From Acanthococcus lagerstroemiae (taxonomy: Eukaryota > Arthropoda > Insecta > Hemiptera > Eriococcidae): a DNA stretch of 64,000 nucleotides. A program made the position numbers and the translations under genes. The notes under the pieces are model-generated. The model was given only the letters and a program-made list of their open reading frames with translations, had not been told where the DNA came from and ran no database searches. Every line of letters begins with the position of its first letter. Position 1 is the stretch's first letter. Of the stretch, positions 55,291 to 64,000 are shown in pieces. The DNA is taken from the NCBI GenBank assembly GCA_031841125.1, contig CM063107.1, positions 44,095,497 through 44,159,496 on the forward strand. Reading direction: 5' to 3'.

Positions 55291-57523
55291 CATACCTGCT
55301 GGAAAGAAACACGCGCATACATCATAGACGTACCAAGAGAGTTGCCCCAACATTTATTTCGCAAAAAATCCTAAAAGCAAACTCAGTTTTAGCAGCATCT
55401 CTAAAATAAAAGGAAAGATGTTAGTCAACCTCCACTGTTTCCAACTGATTAAAATGAGACTCAAAAAAAAAAAAAAAAAAAGGAATTCCTGTACGAGTTA
55501 AGAGTAGATTTGTTAAAGTTCTATGTTCTGAGATGGAGGGGAGGGGGGAGCTTCAATTCTCTAAGAAAATTTGTTTACTAAACAATATTTTTGAATAAAA
55601 TGTCTCAGCCATTATGGTGGAAGTTCAACTCAGATTACTGCTACGTTTATTAATAAAAACTTTTTCCGTGGATAAGTCTTCAACTACGAGGGGAGCAGGT
55701 TGAATTGCTTTCTCCTGTGTATCTAAGTTGCCAGTTTATTCAATTTACACCAAAGGCATTCAGAAAAATAATAAAAGAGGAAATATGAGCGTTGAATAAG
55801 AAAAAAAATTTAAATATATAAAATGTCGATTTTAAAGATGTTATTTGACGAACACGTGAGTAACTTTCTGACTTTTAACATTGTGACAGGCGAAGAGGTC
55901 ACCTCCATCAAGAAGTATCGTATACAGATAGAATTTTCTCCGTCTTCAGAATTTTCTAATAATAAAGATGCATAGCTCACATTTTTTTTCACAGAAACAA
56001 TGAACATTTATTTCGCGTTAAAGTTTTCTTTAAATTTCACGATAACTTCGTAACGTTTATTATAACGCGGGGTATTAACGAAAGCAGAATTCCTGATTTT
56101 TATGATTCTAGTTCTCATAAAAATTTTCTTCTACTTCTGCTATAAAATTACTAACAACTTTCTTTCGTGGACGCACTCAAAGATTCAGACTTTCCAAGTC
56201 GAAACTAAACAACTCAAAATAATTATGTATGTATCTAATCTCTGAATATTTAAAAGAAAAGAAAAACAAAAAAACCTGTTTTCCCAACTGTTTTTCAACT
56301 TGGAAGTCAGGTTGAACAAAAATTTTTCAACAAAATGTCTTGCGGCTGTTATTTGATAGATAAGTCAGATGATTAAACTATCTACACGACTTAACAAATG
56401 CTTCTCAATCTCTTTCAAAAAAGGTTTCCCGCCTTTTTAAAATCGAACAAATTTTTAAGTACCTATGAGATTCATTACTATCAGCATTGCACAGGACATA
56501 TTTTCATTTGATTATATACCTACCTATAGAGTTTCTTTCAGATAAAAATTAGAAAAAATTAAGTTAAAATACAGAAAAGCTACTTACGTAATTTTAGCGA
56601 GTAAATAATGGATGAACACGTTAAGTTAACAATTAGGAATAAAATTAAAGGCAACATATTGTAAGGTGTAAAACACAGCTATAACTAAAATACTAAATTG
56701 TTACATAGCGTGTCGCAGAATCTTCTATTCCAAATAATTATTAATCGTGCAGGTACGTAACTTCTGAATTCGTGTTTCTGTGTCTAGTTTACCCATGTTT
56801 TATAACTGGGTTACTCAATTATCCAATCGATGCACCGACATGACATCAAATGCTTACCTATATCTTTCAACTTGTTCGAACAACGTATATAGAAGTTAAT
56901 TCATTTCTCGAGCCAAATCTAGCTGTAATAACAGAATCATAAATAATAATCCCATTCATTCTAACTATCAAAACGAAAAATAAAACTGGAAATAAGTATA
57001 CCTACGTATTAATGTACCTACTAAAGAGGATCATAGGGACTATGAAACACAAAGAATGGAAAAGGGGAAAACGAAAAAAATCCTATAGAACTTGATTGAT
57101 GGTATGAGACTAAACCAATTATAGCTAAGCCTAAAGAATGCATTCTTAGCATTTTCTCCGTAAATTTCCAGAGTTTACATAATATAGTCACATGATCAGT
57201 GTGGCCTTACAGACTTCTGTGGGTGGAGACTACAGATTTTCTAAGTCACGTACACCTGTTTAGATAATAAGGACTTAAGTAAAGTCATTTTGCAAAACCA
57301 TGAAACAGGTGTACATTATATGAGTAGGTATATTAAAATAAGAAAAGAAGAGATAAAAAGAGCAAGTTTGAAGGTTCGCCTGACCTGGAAACTTCCATAA
57401 CTTATTCTAAAATTGAGACAGTGACTTCCCCCCCCCCCCTTCTCGAAGCTAATTCCGTTATATCTCAGTCACAAACTAAGTTATAAGAAGATGAAATTAA
57501 ATACAGATTGGTGGTAACGTTTT
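55291..57523. other. Intergenic, no gene seen
   Basis: AT-rich sequence with a long A run near 55464-55481. Short open frames have no support. Confidence 0.35.
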
Positions 57524-57713
57524 TGTATTTAAATTTTCTGTTTTTAAGGTGTTCCAAATCACTTTTTGTTTCTATTGTCCATATAACGCTTTCGGCTGTT
57601 AGGTCATCTTCAGGGAACTCCACTGAAGATGGCATAACAATCGAAAGCGCTGTGGACAACAGAAACAAAAAAGTGAATCGGCACAACCTAAAAACAGAAT
57701 TTTACCAAAAGTT
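57524..57713. mobile_element. Long palindrome (foldback element)
   Basis: Two arms of about 85 bases with about 80% pairing meet around GGAACTCC. Matching words include TCACTTTTTGTTTCTATTGT on the left with reversed TCACTTTTTTGTTTCTGTTG on the right, and CATCTTCAG against CTGAAGATG. The arms extend to AATTTTCTGTTTTTA / TAAAAACAGAATTTT. Confidence 0.75.
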
Positions 57714-58457
57714 CACTCACACACCAACATGGACACTGTACATAAATTCGATATGATAAGTAGGTATATGGGAAAACAACTGTCATATCTTATAAGGGTG
57801 CTAATCCCATCCCGTCACCTGGAGTAAAAATAAAATGAGTAGTTTGGAACCTATTGCTGAGTGCATACAAAGTATTCTGAGATTTTGAATTCCATCCCAT
57901 CAATCGTTCGAGCGTCAACTTCGGATAACCCAGAGGATATAGAGTGCCTGCTGGATAAACGAGCCATCCTCATTTTCTTTACTGAGAGTTGACAAACCAG
58001 GGTTACTCTTTAATGGCTGCGGCGTTTTAAAGACCATAACGCATCGCATGGGAGTGTCGGGTGTGTCAACCCTTCCGAGAAAGGTTCGAAATGCTACGCT
58101 CCTTTTCTCGAGAAAATATAATGCGAAACATACCTATATTAGCTAATCACACAAAAAGTAAATTACCTACTAACCTACTTTAGGTTTTCTCTCTGTTGAG
58201 GTTTCTCCACGGGTCATTGAGATAAGTTTTGTCATTTTCTGAGTTTTGTCATTTTGTTTTTTTTTTATAGTTTTGCTATGTCCTGACAAAATTATTTTGT
58301 CATTTTGTCTGCCTTTTTGTCATGTTGCTTAACATAATATACCTATACTGTCAACTGTCAGCAGCAATGTCGCTTAGAATAATCTACTGGTAATAGTAAT
58401 GTCGCTTAGCATAATCTGTTATCAATTATTACGTCGTTTAGCTTAGTTCATCATTTG

Positions 58458-58532
58458 AGGAGTTATCTGTCAAAAGGGCGTCCGTTCAATGTATTTATTA
58501 TGAAACGGACGCCCTTTTGACAAATAACTCCT
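58458..58532. mobile_element. Near-perfect palindromic miniature element with CATTTG duplication
   Basis: AGGAGTTATCTGTCAAAAGG ... CCTTTTGACAAATAACTCCT pairs almost perfectly over arms of about 32 bases. CATTTG sits directly on both sides (58452-58457 and 58533-58538). The terminal sequence is that of the larger element at 44618-45573, so this is probably its extreme deletion form. Confidence 0.8.
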
Positions 58533-58854
58533 CATTTGGTCATAAACAAAATGTCATAACACAATTTTTTGGTCATTTTGTTTTGTCATTTGATTCATAA
58601 GGCGAAGGGGGGGGGGGCGTACTGTACTCCGGGTTATGGGGGGCGGTGAAAAGAGACACGGCGTGGCTGATGGGGGGGATTTTATATTTATTATTTCTTC
58701 TATTTTTTTGTTTGTATATAATTTTTTCTTAAAATATAAAAAAATTAATTAATTAATCAATTAAAAAACTCACTTTATATGTATATTACTATAATCATTT
58801 TTATCTTTTCCCTTCATCGTAATTGGCCTCACGGCTGTGCAGGGGGGAAACAAA

Positions 58855-59245
58855 TATATTATCATTATTATTGAATTGAATTGAATTGAATAACGTGTAT
58901 TTGAAAGTTCCATGCATCAGAAAATCGTACATGCATTACCCCTATGCGCCCAGGGCGCGAGCGGGGTGAAGGAATAATAATAACACTTTGAACAAAATTA
59001 AATAAGATAAACAGCATGCGAGTATAAATAAATGTGAAAAAGTGTGAGCAAAAATTGCGAGTACATAAATGTGTGTGAGTATAGGCTATATGAAAATGTT
59101 GGAGAATAACAATACAGATTGGCGTTAAAAATAAATAAAAAAAAAAAAAAAAAAAAAAGGAAAACAAGTAAATACAGCCAATCAAATTTGCAACAACTAA
59201 TGTAAGTAAATATGACAATAAAAATAGTATTATTATTATTATTTG
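58855..59245. repeat. Repeat block bounded by TTATTA and TTGAA simple repeats
   Basis: TTATTATTGAATTGAATTGAATTGAA at the left, an A run of about 21 at 59137-59157, and CAATAAAAATAG followed by (TAT)n at 59225-59245. The 3' AATAAAA-(ATT)n arrangement resembles the tail of the LINE at 8.3 kb, so this may be a retroposed sequence. No coding capacity. Confidence 0.4.
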
Positions 59246-59894
59246 TTGTTATATCATTTCGATTTTGTCATATGACAAAATTTTTAAAATTCAGTTGTCA
59301 ATTTGTTTTGTTATGTACAACAACACTGGTAAAATTTGAGTGATCAGGTATGATTTACCATTTACCATAAGCGTGTAGCAAACTTCAACTATCATTAAGT
59401 CGATTAGAAATTCACGTTCAAAGAAAATTAGTCCTAAATTTAACTGCATCATCACCAAAAATTTGAATTATAATCAGTTTACTGTCTAGTACTCTTTTTT
59501 TCACCCTCCTGAAAACGGCAGTTTTTCTGTTTGAAAGGACACAATACATGATCACTCATTTATTTACTCCCGCACAGGTGATTTTGCAGCGCACTTTAGT
59601 GCAGGTGTAGATCCCAATACAGTATACGTGACCTGCCAGGAAGAAAGGGACCTGTGCAACTGTTTTTTGACTAATTTTTAGTCGCTCTTTCCTGTGGTGT
59701 TATCGAAAAAATTCTGAAAAATTTTCCCAAACTACTGTAAGTCTTCAAAATTGAGTGTCTCCATACCGTGGAAATATGTTATCAATTGTGTTTATCCGCT
59801 CTCCTGTAAAATTTACATTTTTGCGCTCAGGTCCCTTTCTTCCTGGCAAGTCATATGTATAATACGATATTATTTAGTCAAAGTGTACAACAAC

Positions 59895-60060
59895 ACTGTT
59901 AAGCGTAAGGGAACATACCAACATTTGTAAACAAAATGAGTTATTAGTATCTTCAGAAAGAGCGTAAAACGTAGAATTTTTCAAAATTGGGCCCCCAATT
60001 CCAAAATGTGTACTTACGTTGAAAAAAGCCTATTAGTAAACGCTGTGTCATACAGCGTCC
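59895..60060. mobile_element. Miniature inverted-repeat element, family copy 3
   Basis: ACAAAATGAGTTATTAGTAT, then TTCAAAATTGGGCCCCCAAT and AGTAAACGCTGTGTCATA match the reversed copy 1 in order. The left terminal repeat is decayed. Confidence 0.65.
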
Positions 60061-60526
60061 ACTGTCTCCCCTGCTGCCATTCGAAACCACCTGTGATTGT
60101 TCTCGGATCAGTCTTCCCGTTCCCCTCCTGCCACTTACAGCAGATCAGTCATCAGTGCAGCAATTACCAACGTGCTCATCACGTGGTAACTTTCAGTTTC
60201 ATCGACGTAATTGCCATTTTGGTAACACTGATTTATCAAACAGAAAAATTTTGCCTCGCTTATCTTATCATCTAGTTGTAAACCAAAGAATTGCATTTGA
60301 AGACAGAGCCATGTGGATTCTATTCATTCATGACACTGTAACACTAATTAGTATTTGTTTGCCATATTATAATTCGGATCAATTCACCAATTAAATTCGC
60401 AAACCGATGAATATCCAGGAAATGGAATGAAACTGCCCCCTCGTGTGTCATTCAAGTGCAAATCGCAATGCTCGCGACATTTGAGTGTTGCTCTGTGCTT
60501 TAGGATAAAATTTCACCTGTAGTACC
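60061..60526. promoter_or_regulatory. 5' flank of the SLF2-like gene
   Basis: This holds the promoter and leader of the gene starting at 60527; 59895-60060 directly upstream is a transposon copy. No core promoter motif could be chosen with confidence. Confidence 0.3.
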
Positions 60527-62616
60527 ATGGAAAAATACAGTTCAAGTCCAAAGAAACGTAAAAATAAGTCGGTGAGTATAATATTAGCTTAGTTTACGAA
60601 GTTGATTCAGCAATCGTCTAACCATCGAGATGAATTTCCATGTCTTTCTCCCAGTAATATCAGTTTTCATTTTCAACTTGCAGAAAGCGTCAACCTTTGA
60701 CGTACAAAAGATGAAAGAGGAACGCAATAACTATTATAAAGGGCTGCAGGAAATCCAAGAACTGAAAAATTCATATCATCAGCTGGTGAATTCGGAATCA
60801 CCGAAAGAAAGTTCGTTTTATCAAGACACGTACCTTTTCGTTTTCATACTTTTTCTAGAGAATAGCTTCTAATATTTAGTATTCTGTAGTAGCTGAAAAA
60901 GGGGACGAAGAAATTGTATGTGTATTGACATCTGCTGCTGACATTCATCCTGGAAGGAAAGTATTCTGTCCATCTAAAAGATATCAATGCTACAGCAAAG
61001 GTGTGTTATGATCGATTTTCATGTCTAAGGGATTATTATTTCAAATCCGCCTCACTTCTGTAACGCTAATTATTGCCGGTTGGTTTGATTTTCAGGCATT
61101 TTAGCATCTGAAAAGACTGAACGACTGTCGTTTGATGACCTCCGATACTTCTTACAAATTAAGGCTTACGTGAGTAACAATCATGTTGAAATAACGTTTA
61201 CATCAGGCTGTGGATGTTCATTAGACAATGTTATCTTAGGGTCCCATTGTCTTGTCAGAATACACTATTTGCAAGTTATTCAAGATTATGTCCATCGACG
61301 ATGATTTTCTGGTTTGCGACTCTTGTTTTCAAGTATTAGTTTGTAATGTAGACATTTGGAGACCGAAACTAAGTGACATTTTCCAAGTTTTGTTGAATTG
61401 GGGTGAGTATACAATTTTAGCTGATTGATATTGTTTAGACAACCGTTCAGGTATAATATGAAATCCGCAAACTTCGTGTAATTGCTGAATTTTCAGTGTA
61501 AATCGAGAATTGCTCTCTCAACAGTATTTCATTACGAAACACTTCATTTTCACAGGTGCCACCACCGATTCTCTGGGACTAACAATTTATGAAAAATCAA
61601 TAATCTTTCCGGAAAATGACGGTTTACATATTTTGGAAAGTTGTGATAACAAACAGGATTTCTGTAATTATAACTACGAAAAAGTAAGCTTGGTAACCCT
61701 TTGGCCCACCTCAATTTTCCAATGAAAACAGACCGCCAACTGATTATACGAACTTCGAATTTTCAGATTACTTGTTATCTGACTTCGGTTGTCCAACAAA
61801 AACCTTCAACATTCAGCGAAATCGAAAAATTGATTTTAGTGAAGGCTTTCATTAGAGTGGCCCTGGATCAAAAAGGATCAATGATTTTGTTTTTCATAAA
61901 AGATCTGATTAGCATTTGCATGGACTCATTGAATAACTGGAGTTCCTTCAAGGTTAGTTGATCAGCTTCTCTGCATGTCCGAATACGAAATGATGAAATT
62001 AATTTTAATAATCATTAATTATGAATTAGGTGGTTAACGTTACTTCTTATTTGCACGATGACACCGAAGATTTTCATAATCAAATCGCCACCGTAACGAG
62101 CATACTGCCCAAAATATCGAAATGTAATGATATTTGTTCCTGTTTATCTTTCACAATCCTAAAAGCGATGATCAAATCAGAAGTGAACTACGTGTTTCCA
62201 GTCAAAGTAATTTCGAATATTTTGTATTCAGTTGGTCGGATGTGTAGCCATTTGGTAACTGAGCATTTCTTGTTATAGAACCATGAAATATTAGGACTCA
62301 TAAAAACCATTAAAGTCGAGGAGATGTGTAAAGAAAATCTGTTGAAACTGTACCTAGTAGTTCACCTCGTGAATTATATGGTGTGCCATCAGAATATTGC
62401 CAGTGAAAATAACGTGAGTGGCCGCAAAATACATGAGTTATAAGGCGAATGTGCTGGTTATTAATCCTGATATTTCGCTTGCAGGTTCTGAAAGAAATAA
62501 AAACTTCATTAGATGCTCTGAAGTGGGAAGTCGTTCGAAATCATAAAACTTTCGATGCCGATTTATTAAAGGGACGGATTACGTACTGCTCGTCCCTGTG
62601 GTCTTTGCTCCAATGA
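60527..62616 (+). CDS. Helical-repeat nuclear protein, tentatively SLF2/FAM178-like
   Basis: Ten exons (60527-60571, 60684-60810, 60890-61000, 61096-61169, 61240-61402, 61556-61683, 61767-61952, 62030-62206, 62279-62413 and 62485-62616) join in frame to 425 residues. The start MEKYSSSPKKRKNKSK has a basic nuclear-localisation-like cluster. A short coiled coil follows (VQKMKEERNNYYKGLQEI). Then come helical stretches, for example SFDDLRYFLQIKAY, YTICKLFKIMSIDDDFLVC and WRPKLSDIFQVLLNWGA, ending LLKGRITYCSSLWSLL. The 'LxDIFxVLxNxG' block, the helical pattern and the C-terminal 'LKGRI...S.W.LL' remind me of SLF2 (FAM178), which recruits the SMC5/6 complex to DNA damage. That assignment is from memory of the family and is weak; the gene model itself is good. 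Confidence 0.75.
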
Positions 62617-62675
62617 GTATACCAGTACTATGTTTATTCAATGAAAATAAGTATACCAGTACTATATATTCGCTC

Positions 62676-62681
62676 AATAAA
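62676..62681 (+). terminator. Candidate polyadenylation signal for the SLF2-like gene
   Basis: AATAAA lies 60 bp after the stop codon on the sense strand. A short direct repeat, AGTATACCAGTACTAT, occurs twice just before it (62617-62665). Confidence 0.5.
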
Positions 62682-63415
62682 GTTGATTCGTTCTTCCGTT
62701 TCAGTTATGTGAAGCTCATTTTTGTTACTCGTTTCAGAATTAAATTCTTTTCCGTCCGCTGTGTGTAAAATGATGGTGTAATTCATTTCGAAATTTCTGC
62801 CATGCTTGATAGAATATTATTTAATAAGCTAGAAAGCTATATTACAGACATTGACAACTCTGTTGCAGGCCCATAGCCTTGGGCGGAGGCGAATGTAATT
62901 ATTGCCCTCTCCCCAAGCAGAAAGGTCAAGACTTTTTGCTTGATTGGAAACGCTTTTTAATCGGGAAATTTGTAATCCTCCCTTGAAGAGCTGTGACGCT
63001 TCGGGCCTGCTTTGCCGTACAATTTGAAAGGGTGGGACTACATTTACTTAGCAATAACCTGGGAGAGGAACCTACAAATACTTGATGTTAAGTCCTCTTC
63101 CTATAATATTTTCAAAAAAGTAATGGATTTTAAACACGATTTGTATAACCGAGGAGTAATTAGTGTCCAGGCTTCTCTCGCAATGCTGAGAGTCAAGACC
63201 ACGAACTATTGCTATTCATGATAGCATCTGTTTTCAAAACTGAAAATCAGCATTCATGAACTATAAGCAAGAGATAGCGAATACAAAATGCAGAAATTTT
63301 AATTAATTCAAAACTTACAAAAAAATTACAATAAAAGACTTATCTGGCAATAAAACACATCACGCGCCATTAAAATACTGACTTAAATTTCACGACGACC
63401 CATTTTCGAATCGCT
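62682..63415. other. Intergenic between two genes whose 3' ends face each other
   Basis: Contains the 3' ends of both neighbours. No exon was recognised. A frame at 63012-63221 reads like decayed coding sequence but has no family match. Confidence 0.35.
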
Positions 63416-63922
63416 TTACAACAAACACAAGCCAAGAAGAAGTTGTCTCGCATCTCCGTCGAAATCGTTAGTAGTTTCCTTTAACCTGGGTAGAAATTCC
63501 ATAATACATTTGATCACATTAAACTGATACGTCGTAGCCAAATTTTTGGGAAATATTTTCATAATCGTTGCGATTCGATTGATATAGCGGATGCTGCTGC
63601 TGTCATCTCCTATCATTCGACGAGTAACATTGACTTTCTGAAAATATCGTGAGAGGTGAAAAAGACATTTCTAGCAAATTTAATGTCGCAAAGCAATTTA
63701 CCGTAAAGTACTCACTCCTAATGCTTGCAGAAAATTATTCAGTGAATGACCGAGGCACATAAATACTGATTCGGACTTGTCGGGAAGTTGTGCAGCTGCA
63801 TTGGAAATGAAAATGATAGCGTCGGACAACAAATCAAGTATAAAGCAGACGTACACGTAATCCTCCCGTCCGAAATTCTGCACAATCTGGTATAATTCTT
63901 TGTAAGTGCATGTAATGATAAT
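63416..63922 (-). CDS. C-terminal exons of a helical-repeat (HEAT/ARM-like) protein, 5'-partial
   Basis: Two exons (complement 63922-63716 and 63637-63416) join in phase 0 to 142 codons plus a stop. The sequence is strongly helical and Leu/Ile-rich (VYVCFILDLLSDAIIFISNA, GHSLNNFLQALG, YQFNVIKCIMEFLPRLKE), typical of the end of an alpha-solenoid such as an importin/exportin or other HEAT protein. It ends DARQLLLGLCLL. The rest of the gene lies beyond the right edge, so I do not name a family. Confidence 0.65.
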
Positions 63923-64000
63923 CTGAAACAGCGACGATCATTTTACTATAAGTGTGCCGTGTTGGACAACGATGACAAAAATATGTAAGATTTCATTTAA

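Noticed and set aside
57465..57756. ORFs on both strands across 57.5-57.7 kb
   Set aside because: They come from the long palindrome, which reads similarly on both strands.
58868..59218. 116-codon minus-strand frame rich in Phe
   Set aside because: It reads through a poly-A/T run and simple repeats; no conserved features.

Overview
The window is nuclear DNA of an animal, most likely an insect. Genes are split by short introns with GT/AG borders, base composition is AT-rich, one gene is a takeout/juvenile-hormone-binding-protein family member (an arthropod family), and intergenic DNA is full of non-LTR retroelements, hAT-like miniature elements and a tRNA-derived SINE. The R1-like retroelements and a transposase-type zinc finger in a host gene would fit a hemipteran (for example a scale insect or other sternorrhynchan), but that is a guess.

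I read eight host genes by joining exons by hand; in each complete model the exon lengths add up to a whole number of codons. Left to right: (1) gamma-tubulin complex component 3 (GCP3), minus strand, 1949-13753, lacking its last exons beyond the left edge; (2) mitochondrial fission factor (Mff/Tango11), plus, 14550-15482; (3) eIF3 subunit L, minus, 18492-21317; (4) an unusual plus-strand gene at 22231-24294 encoding a C2H2-type finger, an acidic linker and a peroxiredoxin domain; (5) a DEAH-family RNA helicase close to DHX8/Prp22 but short and with a DESH box, minus, 28163-37488; (6) a small protein with 20-residue tandem repeats, minus, 37829-38751; (7) a 210-residue coiled-coil protein, minus, 42804-45968; (8) a takeout/JHBP-like protein, minus, 47881-50305. 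On the right are (9) a 425-residue protein tentatively similar to SLF2/FAM178, plus, 60527-62616, and (10) the C-terminal end of a helical-repeat-like protein, minus, 63416-63922.

GCP3 and Mff are transcribed away from each other from a gap of about 0.8 kb, and eIF3L and the finger-peroxiredoxin gene from a gap of about 0.9 kb, so both pairs may share bidirectional promoters. The genes do not form a pathway: they cover microtubule nucleation, mitochondrial division, translation initiation, RNA remodelling and probably genome maintenance, as expected of a random slice of an insect chromosome.

The rest is mobile DNA. A LINE of about 4 kb with a 13-bp target duplication sits just upstream of a GCP3 splice acceptor. 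R1-like and RTE-like fragments lie in GCP3 and helicase introns and between genes. Several hAT-like elements have 8-bp target duplications. There are palindromic foldback elements, a three-copy miniature family and several minisatellites, one arranged as two inverted clusters inside the 6-kb helicase intron. The most unusual single item is the zinc finger-peroxiredoxin fusion.
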